A DNA stretch of 64,000 nt from Anagrus nilaparvatae (taxonomy: Eukaryota > Arthropoda > Insecta > Hymenoptera > Mymaridae): contig JAKSXM010000014.1 in assembly GCA_022575985.1 (NCBI GenBank), positions 14,818,001 through 14,882,000 on the forward strand, in the 5' to 3' direction. Positions 32,582 to 45,780 of the stretch are shown piece by piece; position 1 is the first letter of the stretch; each line of letters opens with the position of its first letter. Under the pieces are notes generated by a model. That model searched no databases, was not told the origin of the DNA, and saw only the letters and a program-made list of their open reading frames with translations. Position numbers and translations under genes: made by a program.

Positions 32582-34079
32582 TGATGTCTTAGATATGAAT
32601 ATTTTTCATGAATATAAGAATTAAAAGATGAAGAAATTTTAAATCGATAAATGCTATTTATAATATTAATTTATTTTTGATAAATTTAAATAGGAGTATT
32701 TGAAAAAGGCCGCGAACAGGGGTTAAATGAATATAAAATAATTTGGATTTAGGGACTAATTTTGAATACAAGTTAATACTGTTACAGGTCAAAATTTGTT
32801 AAGAAAATTTTGTTTAAACCTAAAATGTGCAATAAAACAAATGAAAAAGCGAGTTGATTTAGTATTTAGAAATACATTTATACATAAAATATGCACGTTT
32901 AAATATTTCTGTTTATTATATTTATAATTTCATAAAATCATTAAATAAGATGTTTCAAGAAGAATTTAGAAATAAAACATTTTGGCTAAAATAATATTTA
33001 GTTTATATAATAAATATTAAAATATTATACGTTTGAAATATATATAGGTACAGAATTTTAGCTAGAATGTCAATAACCCGTATGTATAAAATTAATTTCA
33101 GTCAAATACCGAAGAGATATATAAAAATATTATGAATATATGCACAAGTTATCAAATAAACATTATATCTAACATCTTCTGGAAATTTTCATAACGATTA
33201 AGTTGCCTCTTTGAAATACGTCAAATATTTCACTGAGCTTTTTTCTTAAAGCTTTGAGTATTTAGTCAAGTCTTTTCCTTTTATGAATGAATAATAGTTT
33301 TATTTACCAGGAGTAATATATACAAATCATTAAAATATTTACCAATAAACAAATATGCAATAATAAAAGATATAAATCTGTATCACGTAATTTTCTCGAA
33401 ATATGATAAGCTTTGAATTAATGTTTTTCTAATTCGTTCATTTGTTTATCTTATTGTTAGAGGCTTTTTGCTGAGCTAGAAACTAGGGGTGTGCGGTTAC
33501 CCGAGCTTCGGGTCGGTCTTCGGGTATACCCGAAAAGCATAAGAGATCCGAAGGTACAGTTTTTTTATCTGAAATTTCCATTGCATTACGATTCTATGAA
33601 TATTTTTCCGGGAATTTTCCACTGACGTGTAAAAAAGAGGAAAAATAGTCAAAAAAAGCGTGATAGAAAAAAAATTATAATTTTTATTATACCAATATTT
33701 CTAATTATTTACTTTTTCATGTAAATTAAACAAGGAAATAAATAAATTTGCCCTCTTTTTCACATTTATACTTAGTATACTGACTGTTTTAAATTTCTGA
33801 TTTTCTTAAAAAATGATAATAAAAAAATTAATAAATTTATATTTATAAAAGGATTGAGTTTTTATAGAGCAATAATGGGCATAAATGAAAATTGTAAAAT
33901 AATTTGTAAATAATGGGCGATGACAATATTCAAATTGTTAAAAAAATTTATATTCCAAAATTTTGAAGATACTATTTTTCTAAGTGCTAATACTTGATTT
34001 ACCTTAAAAAATAATTATGCAAACAGCAAAAGTTATGTCAAAAACGTTCATTCTTTCACTGAGACATTTTCATAAATAA
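32582..34079. other. AT-rich DNA, no recognised gene
   Basis: No coding sequence. A fragment of the minisatellite repeat family lies at about 32705-32790. A small GC-rich phrase at 33480-33535 (GCGGTTACCCGAGC, GGGTATACCCG) is a local hairpin. Confidence 0.55.
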
Positions 34080-35620
34080 GAGCTAACTGATGATGTTATA
34101 GAAAGTATAAATTCTAGATCTCAAACTGATGTTGTTTATCTTGATTTTTCCAAGGCATTCGATTCCTTAGATCATAGACTTCTATCATATAAACTTTTTA
34201 ATCTCAGTATAAGGGGATGGGCTCTCAAAACATTAAATTCATTTTTATCTAAAAGGTGCACAATGGTTCTTTAGAATAACTGTAAGTCCTATATATTTAC
34301 TCCATCATCTGGAATAGCTCAGGGTTCTCATACAGGTCCATTGCTCTTTATATTATTTATTAATGATTTGTTTGATCATATAAAGTCATCTAAATTAGAA
34401 TTATTTGCTGATGACTCTAGATTGAGAAAGAAAATAAGGAATGTAAGGGATGCTGAGCTGTTACAAACTGATGTAAATAAGTTTTATGACTGGTCATTAG
34501 CAAATGGTATGCCCATTAATATTAATAAAAGTTGTACCATAACTTTTTCCAGATTAAATTCTCCTATTTTATTTCCCTATAATATTAATAATTTGATATT
34601 AACAAGGGAAGTTGAAATTAGAGACTTGGGTATTATTTTTGATACCAAATGGTCTCTTTTGACTCTCATAGAGCCTTTATTGCATCTAAAGCACATAAAA
34701 TGCTAGGCTTTCTTAAAAGATCAACGTTTGAGTTTAAATCGTTAAAAACTATTACTTTATTATTTAAATCCCTGGTTTTACCCCATTTAACTTATGCTTC
34801 AGTAATATGGAAAGTATATACAGATACTGCTTACAAACTCATTAGAGGGGTAATCCATAAGTTCCTTCGGTATGCATTGTTTAAATTACAGTCTCCCATG
34901 TCATATGATGACCATGATTACTCTACACTATATGAACTAACAGGTATTTCTACAATAGAATCAACTCATCTAATGGGTGATGTTCTATTTGTGGCTAAGA
35001 TACTTTTAGAAGAACCTTATTCAGATCTTTTGGGTGAAAACTTTATTTTAAGAAATGTTCCTTATAACCTTCGCAATCTTAGACCTATTGAGGAAGAATC
35101 TTCAAATTGTGATCTTTTGTTTCATTCTCCTCTTTTTCGTTTAAGGAGAGAGTGGAATAATCTATCTCAGGAGATACGTGATAGTGATGGGTTTGATAAT
35201 TTTAAGGCTGAAGTTAAAAAAGAAATATTGAGATACACTGATTGATCTATTCAATATTATTAAATTTATTAAATTTTTAATCTTTTTTTTATTTTGATTA
35301 TTTTATATATAGCAGGAATGGTTTGCTCAATACTGGCTTGTTGTTTCTTGGATAATTAAATTATAATTTAAATTAAAATGTTTATTCTTAAATAATTTAA
35401 AATTGTTATTGTGCTAAATGCAATTTATAATAGAAAATTTATTTTGATAATTTAAATGGAATGTTTATTATATTATAATTACTGATATTTTATATTGACT
35501 AAGTCATGTACTCCCTTTTTCAAATGTACTATATTATTAATTTTGGGATGCATGACAAATAACTGTAAAGGGTGAAAAGCCCGTCAATTTATTATGAATA
35601 AATAGATATGAATAAATAAG
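34080..35620 (+). mobile_element. LINE C, 5'-truncated copy of the LINE A family
   Basis: Begins inside the RT domain and runs to a 3' UTR ending AACTGTAAAGGGTGAAAAG, CCCGTC and an ATAAATA-type tail near 35620. It carries a stop and a frameshift. The 5' truncation is typical of incomplete reverse transcription. The flanks are AT-rich and no target-site duplication was identified. Confidence 0.85.
34085..35245 (+). pseudogene. LINE C RT and C-terminal region
   Basis: The frame opens with TDDVIESINSRSQTDVVYLD and continues FSKAFDSLDH, SSGIAQGSHTGPLLF and LELFADDSRLRKKI. An in-frame TAG lies at about 34273, and a frameshift near 34650-34660 moves the protein to the frame of 34649-35245. That frame carries KAHKMLGFLKR, LVLPHLTYASVIW, DHDYSTLYELTG and FRLRREWNNLSQE. 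The first catalytic block is intact and the FADD box is present, but the copy lacks its N-terminus. Confidence 0.88.
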
Positions 35621-35937
35621 TATGGCCAAGTATCTCATTTTCAAAAAAAGACTATGATACAACCAGTGTCGAGGCCAGGGCTTATGAGAAAGCTATCTTT
35701 TTGGCATATAAACTTTTTAAATTTAATAAAAAATAAGTCCGTATGCTATTGGACAAAATTTCAAATATTTGACAATTTGAATTTCAGAATGAGCGATATA
35801 AAAAACCAAGGATATACCAAATCATCAGCCTTATATGTGTTCAAACAACAAAGTGCCCCATAATATTAAAATTTAATACAGAATTTGAAATCTTATGCTT
35901 ATTTGTATACAATAAGTTTTCTAATTTTTTTTAATTT

Positions 35938-36310
35938 GAAAAGGGGCCACAGAACCAATAAAATTTTAAAATCAGTTTTTTTGATTTTTAAGAAAATTTT
36001 TTGATTACATTTAAAAAAAAAGAGTCTCATGCCCTCCGCAATAAAAAAACACATCAAACCAGTCTAAAAAAAATTTTTAATTTTATCATCCCTTCAAGAA
36101 TTTTTGGAAATTCGGAAATTTAGAATTTTTTTCGAATTTCCAAAAATTCTCAAAGGGATGGTAATACTTAAAATTTTTTTTAGACTGATTTGATGTGTTT
36201 TTTTATTGCGGAGGGCATGAGACTCTTTTTTTTTTTAATTTAATCAACAAATTTTGTTAAAAATCAAAAAAACTGATTTTACAATTTTTTTGGTTCTGTG
36301 TCCCCTTTTT
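35938..36310. repeat. 373-bp foldback repeat
   Basis: Ends AAAAGGGGCCACAGAACCAA and its near complement TTGGTTCTGTGTCCCCTTTT. The arms include GAGTCTCATGCCCTCCGCAA and ACACATCAAACCAGTCTAAA with complements at 36150-36230. The centre is about 36095-36145. No clear target-site duplication. Non-coding MITE-like element. Confidence 0.8.
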
Positions 36311-37335
36311 GTGAATAGAGGTTAATCAGGCCGATTGCTGTGTATATATATATATATATTTAAATTATGGCTATGAAAATGTTTAGCATAATCAACTATA
36401 GAGTGACACCAACAATGAAAAAATGACTAATCACAGAAATTGAGTAAATAATAAAATTTAAAAACAAATTGTTTGATGATAAAAAAAAATCGTATCTAAA
36501 ATTATGCGATCGATTTTAAAATTTTTTGTTTTCTATATTAAGCTCATGTTTTAATGATATTTTCTACTATTTTCGTATAAAAAAGGGAGTTTTAAGTATC
36601 AGTTATTTAAGAAACCAAAAATGAAAATATAAATTTCTGTCTTTAAGTTAAAATTGAACAATTAGGCGATTTATATTCCTGTACTTATTTTTTTAACCCT
36701 TAAAAAAATAAAATTTACAAGAAACTCTTGATAAATTTAAATAAAAGAAATTTAAAAAAAATTTAATTGCTAAGTACTTTAATATTTTTTATATTTAACT
36801 AAAAATTGTTTCAACAAATTGAAAATAAGAATTAGCCGCAAATTTAAAATTTCAAAATACTCGATATAAGAAAATTTTTATAATTTTATATTTTATTTAC
36901 GTATTACAAATTAGCAAAATAATATGATAATCTTGGCCCCTGGTATTTTGGGGCCACCCGAGATTTTGATTTCGCTCCCTTTGATTTCCTTGCGGTGTAA
37001 ATTTTAATAGGGTTAGGTACGACGAATGCGTCATTATTGGGGTATTACCCCCGTAAGTGGATTACTGGTTTTTATTTAATTTGCATGGCTTTCAATATAA
37101 AAAAGTTTCAATTGCTTATAATTTATAAAAATGGATTTTTATTTAAAATTAAATTTTTAATACAAGCAATAAGAAAATATATAGAAAAGAAAATATATTT
37201 ATTTAATTTAAAAATTAAACTTTTATTTGAATATTTTATTTTATCTTATACAACTCTTTCAAATATTATTAATATTTTATTTCTTTCATAATTTTCGATT
37301 AACAGCTTTAATTTATCATCAAGTTTGGTATTCTT
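36311..37335. other. AT-rich DNA, no recognised gene
   Basis: No gene. A (TA)n run lies at about 36345-36358. A frame of 84 codons at 37037-37291 is extremely Ile/Lys/Phe-rich and looks like chance. Confidence 0.55.
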
Positions 37336-37412
37336 TTTTTCGTTTTCTTTTTCTTTTTCTTTTTCTTTTTCTTTTTCTTTTTCTTTTTCTTTTTCTTTTT
37401 CTTTTTCTTTTT
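37336..37412 (+). repeat. (TTTTTC)n microsatellite
   Basis: About 13 perfect tandem copies of the hexanucleotide. It generates long low-complexity open frames on both strands (poly Phe-Ser-Leu, poly Lys-Glu) that should not be read as genes. Confidence 0.97.
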
Positions 37413-37499
37413 CCTGGCCAAAATCCCAGGGGGCCAAGATTCTGCACACCAAAAGTATTGTTATAATTATTATTTTCCCGAACTTAGTAAGGACTTTAA

Positions 37500-38170
37500 G
37501 GAGGCTCTTCAGTGAAAAATTATAAATAGTGAGATATATGGCTGAATAAAGTGAAATTCCCCGATTCGGATGGTATAGAGCATATATTCGATAGCCGTGC
37601 AAAATTTAGAAATATTAGCGAAAAAAGTCACAACATTTTAACACTGCTCTTATGAGAGAAATTCTGGAAGTTGCTATTTATTTTCTTAAAGCAAAAAATT
37701 ATAAAACCTGAGTAGTTTGAGTATAAAATGTAATGCCCAAGGAAATTATTGCTCACCCTCTCGAGTTTATTTATAAATATTATGTATTTACTGATATTAT
37801 TTATTTAATTTTATTTCAAAAATAAAAAATTTTATAATTGCATTGTAATCGATAAATCTAATATTTATTTCAAAATGCGGTAAATATAAATTCTAATATC
37901 TGCACTCCGAATAATAAATTAAATTTTACACTGAGCGCGCCTTCAGTTGTTTGAATACTACGTAAACTTTTTGTTATCGGTAATTCGTAAATAAAGAGAA
38001 TATTTATTATTTTATTAACATTAAATAATTAATAAAATTAAAAAACAATTTTTCATAATCATATTTCACATAAATTTACAATATTAACAAAAATTTTTAA
38101 TAGCTTCTCCATTATTTGTTTTAAATTTAATAGCTTCTCCAATGACTAGCGAGTACACTGAAGAGCCTCC
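37500..38170. mobile_element. TTAA-flanked TIR element (piggyBac-like MITE)
   Basis: Ends GGAGGCTCTTCAGTG and its exact reverse complement CACTGAAGAGCCTCC, with TTAA directly outside on both sides (37496-37499, 38171-38174). The TTAA duplication is characteristic of piggyBac-type elements. It is 671 bp and non-coding. The interior shows no further inverted symmetry. Confidence 0.78.
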
Positions 38171-38847
38171 TTAAGATAATAATTTTTAAAACATCTAAAA
38201 GAATTTTGACATACATTGTGTATAATTATTTTTTAAAGTAAGTCAAGTATTAGTGCTTAGAAAAATATTTTTTTTTATAAATTTTTGAATACAAATTATT
38301 TAATTTATTATTATTATTTTTGTAAAAATATAAATTAGGATATATTACTATTTTTTAAGAAAATCACAAATTTAAAAATGTAAAAGTCCATTTTTTAAGT
38401 TTTTTTTCTGAGGCTTCTTATGGATTACCTTAATTGTAGAAAGAAATTTTATTTATAATTATAGCGACAGGTCCAAGAAAAAGAGGGAAGGACATATAGT
38501 AGGCTTAAAATAGGAGAAAATTGTTGCTCCATAATAGTCCATGTGTTTGGTGGCAAGATTTAGGAATTTTGGAAATCTTATTTTTTTGATAATTGGCAAC
38601 TTTTTTCATCCGGTAGACGAAAATCCAAGCGATTTAAATAATTGCTAGGCTAATACATAGGGATACTTTCGTAGATTTAGGATTCAGAAACAAGTGGTCG
38701 ACTTTGAATGTAATAATTCAACAGATTATTGTAAAAATAGTATTATTCATTTTAGCGCTGGGAGCTAAAAAATAAATTTTATTGCTAAGAGTTTGTTTGA
38801 GTTAAATTTAGTATAATTCGTATGCTTTTAAAATCTCATAACAAGTA

Positions 38848-40030
38848 CACGGCCAGGCTGCTTTGCTTGAATATTCAAGCAAACAATATATGCTTGAAAT
38901 TTCAAGCAATCAATTCAATCAGATAAAAAAGACTGTAGGAAATCTTAAATTTTGTTTACCTTTTTTTTAAGAGTTATATGAGAAAAAAAATTAGGATTGC
39001 CTGCTGTTTTACATAATTGCCTATTTTTTTCATTTTTTAGTTATATAGATTTCTGGTATGTTACTGCCTTTATGTTATCTAGAGGGAATGGGGGGGGGGG
39101 GTAGGTAAATTAAGATGAAACAGAGTCATGTTTTAAAAAAATTTAATATTGATTTGTAGATAAAAACTAATTTTTTTAATAATTATATCTAGTTTTTATC
39201 TAATTTATTTTAATTATTTAGTTTTTATAATTATTTGAAAATTTAGTTTTTATCTACAAATCAGTATTGAATTTTTTTTAAACATGACTCTGTTTCACCT
39301 TAATTTACCTACCCTCCAATCTCTCTGGATAACATAAAAGCAGTAACAAACCAGAAATTTATATAACTAAAAAATGAAAGAAATAGGCAATTAGGTAAAA
39401 CAGCACACTGTAAAAACTAACTTTCTTATATTAACAAAAAAATTAGAACATTTACAAAAAATTAGTAAATTTTCGAAAAAATTTGTAATTCGATAAAAAA
39501 CATAAATTTACTAAATTTAGTATATGAACGAAAAATTTGAGATTTCTCAATTTTTTTTGTAAATTCGCAAGAAAAATTGATAATTTACAAATTTTTTTCG
39601 AAAATTCACAAAAACAAAATAAAAAATTCTCGAATCATAATGTACTAAATAATGTACTAAATTTAGTAAATTTACGATTTTTATCGAATATTTACAAATT
39701 TTTTCAAAAATTTACTAATTTTTCGAAAATATTCTTTTTTTTTTTGGTAATCTAAGAAAGTTACTTTTTACAGTGCAGGTAAACCAAATTTTTTTTCTCA
39801 TATATAACTCTTAAAAAAAAGGGAGGGGAACAAAATTTAAGCTTTCCTACAGTCTTTTTTATCTGATTTAATTGATTGCTTGAATTTTCAAGCATTTGCA
39901 TTAATTTTCAAGCAGCTTGCTTGAAATTTCAAGCAGATATATTGATTGCTTGAACATTCAAGCAATTGCTTGAAAATTCAAGCAAATCAAGCAAACTGCT
40001 TGAATGTTCAAGCAAAGCAGCCTGGCCGCG
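38848..40030. mobile_element. TIR element with TTGCTTGAA palindromes
   Basis: Ends CACGGCCAGGCTGCTTTG and its near complement CAAAGCAGCCTGGCCGCG, flanked by TA on both sides. The arms are complementary for several hundred bp (for example ACAGAGTCATGTTTTAAA, TTTTTATCTACAAATC). The subterminal region is packed with copies of the palindrome TGCTTGAATATTCAAGC and variants, at least six on the right. The right arm is interrupted by the element at 39406-39775. The ends resemble those at 60415. Non-coding. Confidence 0.82.
39406..39775. mobile_element. 370-bp TIR element nested in the previous one
   Basis: Ends CACTGTAAAAACTAACTTTC and, inverted, CACTGTAAAAAGTAACTTTC. Removing it restores the continuity of the right arm of the host element, as judged from the left arm at 38990-39010. 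The interior has many ATTTACTAAATTT words. Only 2-3 bp of possible target duplication (CA). A related partial copy is at 15330-15491. Confidence 0.8.
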
Positions 40031-40032
40031 TA

Positions 40033-41674
40033 TTGTTTCGAGATATTTAATTTCGAAATATTAAATCAGAAAGCTAAAGAAAAGCTAATTAAAAAAAGGA
40101 TAAAAAAGAGGCGTCGGAACAATGTAAATGAAATAAAAATTCATTAAAATAAGGTATAATTTAAATTCGCATGAATAAGTTAGACTTACTAGAGGACACA
40201 TTTTGTGGTTATAAGGTTACAACGCATGTAAAAATTTTTTTTAATAACGTGTTAGTTTGAAAGCTCGACTTGGTATGCCGTATAGATGTATTTGGCATGC
40301 ATATAATACATAAAATCTCCTGTAATTTATGTTTTTTCTCGTATATCCAGAGAGTACTTTTTTATATTTTTTTATATTTTTTTTAGAAAAGAGGAGACTG
40401 GAAATTTGCATGTGGTTGTGAGTACATCGAAGAAAAAGCATCGCTTTGTCGATTTATTTATTTGAAATAAATATAGGTATAGTGTGTGTATCTGAAAAAA
40501 GTAATGGCTTTCTCTGGTAAAAGTCTAAAAGTCTAAGAGTCTAACAGTCTAACGACGTTAGTTCCGTTTAAAGGATTGGAAATTCCATTGTTTTCTTATC
40601 TTTTGGTGAAAATATAGAGACTCTAATACATAAAATATTATATAGTTTTAAAAGTAAAAAAGGCGTTCAAGCGAGTTATTTAGCGATTTGCTGTGGCTGA
40701 GTCCTATATATATGATATTCAGAAAGAATAAATGTTTAAATGTTTTTTAACTTGGATATACGTCGCTTTTACTGCCAATATTTAACGCATTTATTTTTTT
40801 ATTTATTTTTGGTTAAACTTATGCTTTTGATTTCGATTTAAAAGATTAATTTCGTTATTTACGATATACGAATGCGAACGAACGATACGCATTTAATTAT
40901 ACTTTATCATTATTTATTTTTTTATATTCATTTAAATATAAATTTAGTAATTTAAATTTACCATCGTATTTTAATTATAATGGTATAAAGTATGCACACA
41001 CTCTACAGAAATTTAATTATCAAATTAATGACTTTCAATTGTTTTCTATTATTTTATCCAAAGAAAATATTACCGCTTAATAAATTTATATTCAAACAAT
41101 TTTTCAATTTATAATTATATTTATTTCCTTTACATTATAATTATAATATTATACATTTAATTACGACTCAATTTTCTGTGTATAAAAATTTTTTACAACA
41201 GCTAGAATAGATAGAACATTCTTGCACAAGAGACAGAAAATTCCTTATTCTTCAACGGTTATTTAGCAATCTTGTTTTATTTACTTTTATCATTTTTGAA
41301 AAATATATAAAAAGAAAACAATCTTCAACTTTTAACTTTTTTAATCAAAATTTAACCAAGTACATTAATTATTATAAAATAAACTTCAGTCAGATTCCTC
41401 ATTACATATATAAATACAGACTCGTTGCAGAGCTCATTAACTGCCGTCAGCTGAGAGTTAATACCCGGAAAAAAATTTCCAGATCTGGATTATGACCCAA
41501 TGAAATCAGACAGTATATCAGAATTTACCGCGTTCGAGTGTATATAATGGGTACTTTTCAATCCACAACTCACAAATCAATGAAATATTTATTATTTATT
41601 TGACATGTAGGGGTTTAAGTAAAATTATAGAAATTATTCCAGGCTAAAAAGCTAAAAAATTTGTCTTTTTCAAA
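40033..41674. other. AT-rich DNA, no recognised gene
   Basis: No protein family is recognisable. The 66-codon frame on minus at 40241-40441 has no features. Confidence 0.55.
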
Positions 41675-41945
41675 GTTATAGATCCTTTTATGGAAATAAA
41701 TGAGGCACTACATCCAAATTAAAAAAAAAAAAACGTACCTCGAACTTTTTTGTTAAAAAAATTTTTGAAAAAAAATTAGGTCTTAATTCCATAATTTTTG
41801 TGAAATATCACCGGTTACATACACATATACGCACACACATACAGACTTTTTTTAAAAACCGGTTTTTTAGCTTCCTGAGGTCCCAAAACGTGTTTCTATA
41901 CCAAAAAATCAAAAATCAAAATTTCACCTATCACAATGGTTGAAA
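41675..41945 (-). repeat. Family S repeat, copy 5 (partial)
   Basis: On the minus strand it reads the S head region: ATAGGTGAAATTTTGATTTT, ACGTTTTGGGACCTCAGG, AAAAAGTCTGTATGTGTG, GATATTTCACAAA, AGGTACGTTTTTTT, ATTTATTTCCAT. Both ends are truncated. Confidence 0.75.
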
Positions 41946-43616
41946 TGTTATAATTTGGGTCTTTCCTTTCTTTCCTTTCATCCTATCAATATGGATGTGT
42001 CCTTTTATTTTTAGGATTTTAGGAGCTCTAGTGCCGTGATACAATTAAATTTACAAGGAATAATTTTCATTTTTCTTTTCTTCTTTTCCATATAATTTCT
42101 CTATTTCTTTTTTGACGAATCTGGTTAGATATTGTGCACAATTTGTATTAACTTTTCTTTACGCTGATTGTATTAAAATTGTTCAAATTCATACAATTTT
42201 TATACAATCATTTTTGTGCAGAATTTTGATGTACACAAATTGCATACAATTTGTAGTTCCCACTTTCACGGAGTTTTCTGCAATCTTTGCACGCCCAGGG
42301 AGGCAAATAATATCCTAGGCACAATGGGCGTGCTGGTGCTCTCACTAGCGCTAAAATTTTAAGCCCTTAATACTTAGATGTAATATTTAATTCCCAAATA
42401 ATACAGTCTCACTAATCTTTATAAAGCTCAAGGCTTTTTAAAAAGTGACTAAAAATCTTAAACGTATAGTGACGGAAAACGTACGTTTTGAGTTTAAAAA
42501 ATATCTTTTCAATGAACTAGCCAAGGCGCAAAAATTTTGACATTAGTCGTGGTCGCATTCATGTGTCTAAAATTTTTCGCCTATGGCGATAACGAGGTTT
42601 TTGATCTACTTGAACATACAACGAGAACAGGAAGCTCCGAGCTAAGTCTTACGCGTGAGTTTTCCACCTGAATAAGTAAAATCAATAACTTATTAGGTTT
42701 TAAAAAATAAATCTTATTAAGTTATTAATAAAAAAAAAGATCTTAAGGATGTTGCTCACCTTTTTTGTTTGCGTATAGATTTTAATAAAAGTTGGTATAT
42801 AACAAGAAATCATATTAAAAAATACATATTTAAAATTAGAAGATCCTAGGGTGACTCCTTCATTATTAAATAATTAAAAATAATTTTGCTTCTCCGAGCA
42901 TCTTATACACCTGATTCTTATGGGACGACATTTTACAATAAAAAATTAAAGTATTTTTTGCGTACAGTTTTTGATAAAAAAATTATAACATATAAAAAAC
43001 ATATCGTAGAATATAATTATTCAATTTATTTTAGACTAGGGTGGTTTGTTTATAACGAAAATTTTGTTTATTTAACAATGCTATCGTATAGTTGTGCGCG
43101 CGCAAGGTTCTCGCTTCTATAGTAATATGATAGAAAGAGAGAGTAATAGTTTCTTATTTCTATTATCCCCAGCTTGGTAGTTATCATCCTTAATAATATT
43201 TTACGCGGGGAACCAAAATTTAAGATTAGTTAGACGATTTTTCACTTATAGGCATTTGAGAAATCACCTTTTAAAAAAAACAGCGTATCTTAGCGATTTC
43301 TCGTCCATGTGCAGCTCAAAAATTTTTTTGACCTCGGGATCAGATAGCCAGGGAAATTTCCTATCCAAACCCAAAAGGAAAAAATTAATCATGTTAATGT
43401 GAGTTTTTAACAGAAAAAATAAACAAATACAAAAATACAAATACAAATACAATAAAACAAATACAATACGAGTCCAAAATACAAAAATGCCTGCCAAAAA
43501 TCGAGATTTTGCTCTAGAAGGCTAAAAATTGGGCTGGTAACATATTTTTGGTAGTACTTTCAGAGAAAAATACTTTGGAACAGTTTCGAAGACCCATCCA
43601 TGCATTCAATATTCAC
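41946..43616. other. AT-rich DNA, no recognised gene
   Basis: No gene recognised. A tract of AAATAC-type repeats lies at 43430-43475. The words GATAGCCAGGGAAATTTCC at 43346-43364 also occur inside the foldback element at 3907-5931, so a decayed fragment of that family may be present here. Confidence 0.5.
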
Positions 43617-43796
43617 TTAACTCATTAACGCCGGGGCGGAGAGTTTTGGAAATGAGCAAAAATAAATATATTCCCTTATAGATAAGTGGCTAAAAAGTTT
43701 ATCCTCATAGTAAAATTTCATGCTCTTTCAGAAACTGACATTAGTTTTCACCTACAACCCTTAAAAATACCCAAAAACGGGGGGTGTTTACAATGC

Positions 43797-45310
43797 ATAT
43801 ATGATACTAGCAAAAGTTGGAGGGGGGGGGGGCTCCGACCCCCCTGTGTCACATTTCCTTCTGTTTGTTTTGCTTCGAAACATCATTTTTCATTCCAAAT
43901 TTATAATTATGTAAACACATTCAGATTTTTCGAATGAGACTCACAATAGTTTTCTGTCGCTTAAAAAAATCATGTTTCTCTACAAATTTATAATTATGCA
44001 AACACATTCAAACTATTCAGAGCAGCGTAGGTGAAACATTAATGAAAAATTATAGGTTCTGATTGATTCTCTAGTTATAATAGAGAAAATAAAAAAATTT
44101 AACTTAGTAAGTATAAATTAGTGCCAAATTAATTAATGCCAATTGTGACAGTAAAATTTAATTATATTTTTTAGGTATTTCACTTTTTAAGCAAATTTAC
44201 AAAAAATTTTATATATCCTAAAAATAGTAAAAATTGAATATCTCCAAAAGTAAGAAAGCTGAGTCAGGAAACTATAGCCTATGTTATCCGAATACTTTTA
44301 TTTTTTATTATGACACTGGTTTCATATCAAGTGGTTCGGCGGTTCTTGAGTCATTAGGGTACAGACAAACAGACAAACAAACAAATATATAATATAGAAT
44401 AATAAAAACAAACGAATAATATAATATACTATACCCTAAAATTTGAGTTGAATATATATAATATATAGAAAAAAATGTTAAAAATATATTATAAAATTTT
44501 AATGATACCTCCGTTTGAATAAAAATTTCAGAGAATACGTAAAAATTAGTGCTGAGTTGAATACTATGAAGTGCGATACCAAAATTTTTCGATACTATCG
44601 AGATATTTCAATTTTTGATAAAATACTAAAAATTAAATATCTCAAAAACTACGATAGCTAATCAGAAAATATAGGGCCTATGTCACCCGCATTTTTTTTT
44701 TCTTCATTTTGACGCCGGTTTCATGCGTCATTAGGGTACAAACAGACAAACAGACAAACAAACAAATAAATTTTCAAATATATATAGTATTAAGATTAAG
44801 ATTAAGATATAGTAAAAAATTTTTAAAATATTTTATAAAATTTTAAAGATACCTCCGTTTGAATAAAAATTTCAGAGAATACGTAAAAATTAGTGCCGAA
44901 TCGAATACTATGAAGTGCGATAGGAAAATTTTTCGATACTATCGAGATATTTCAATTTTAGATAAAAATTTTAAAAAATGTTATCAAGTTCAAAAATACT
45001 AAAAATTTAATATCTCAAAAACTACGATAGCTAATCAGAAAATATAGGGCCTATGTCACCCGCATTTTTATTTTCTTCATTTTGACGCCGGTTTCATGCC
45101 AATGGGTTTGGAGGTTCTTGCGTCATTAGGGTACAAACAGACAAACAAACAGACAAACAAACAAATTAATTTTCAAATATATATAGTACTAGCAAAAGTT
45201 GGAGGGGGGGCTCCGCCCCTCCTGTGTTGCATTTACATTTGTTTCTGTTGCTTAAGAAAATCATGTTTCACTGCACATTTATAATTATGCAAACACATTA
45301 AAAGTTTTCA
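43797..45310 (+). repeat. Family R tandem monomers, left cluster
   Basis: Three monomers of about 320-360 bp (ending near 44400, 44810 and 45188). Each contains ACCTCCGTTTGAATAAAAAT, TATCTC(A/C)AAAA, GCCTATGT-ACCCG, GTTTCAT, GTCATTAGGGTACA and ends in (ACAAACAG)n with an ATATATATAGTA and, in one case, (AAGATT)n tail. ACTAGCAAAAGTTGGAGG with G and C runs (43797 and 45188) marks a head segment. The simple tails suggest a SINE- or RTE-derived family, which I cannot confirm. Confidence 0.65.
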
Positions 45311-45769
45311 GAAGAGCCTAGTTCTATCCCCAGTAAAGTTAAAATTATTAATTAAGGAAAAATATTTGAAAAGGTATTGGAGAGGCTATTTCTAATCCCG
45401 AAGATAATTTATTTCTTATGGAATCCAACAGAATCTAGCATTTTAGTATTAGTATATCGTGTACTATTTTGGTATTCTATATACTTAGAGACTTCAAGAC
45501 CTATTATGAATCATGTTAGCCGGCTAGTGATTTCATAATTTAAACTTCGTGTTATTAACTGGATATGCAATTTTTTCGATATTTTTTGATCTAGAGAATT
45601 TAAGGTCTCATAATAAAAATTTATCAAATAATTTTCAGAGGGGCCTCTTTATAGTCCTAACAGTTTGTAGCGTAAACAAATATAAATTGCAAATAATACA
45701 GTAATTTTTAAATAAAAAATCGTACATTTGATTCTTGGATATGCAAAATCTAGTTTTTCAGAGGGCCCA
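45311..45769. other. Gap between family R and LINE D
   Basis: About 460 bp without recognisable coding sequence or terminal repeats. The 5' border of LINE D is not sharply defined. Confidence 0.5.
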
Positions 45770-45780
45770 ATTAATGGTTA

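Noticed and set aside
37227..37602. Overlapping long frames on both strands (poly Phe-Ser, poly Lys-Glu).
   Set aside because: They are produced by the (TTTTTC)n microsatellite, not by a gene.
44340..45180. Regularly spaced ACAAACAG repeats as a CRISPR-like array.
   Set aside because: They are simple-sequence tails of eukaryotic repeat monomers, without unique spacers.
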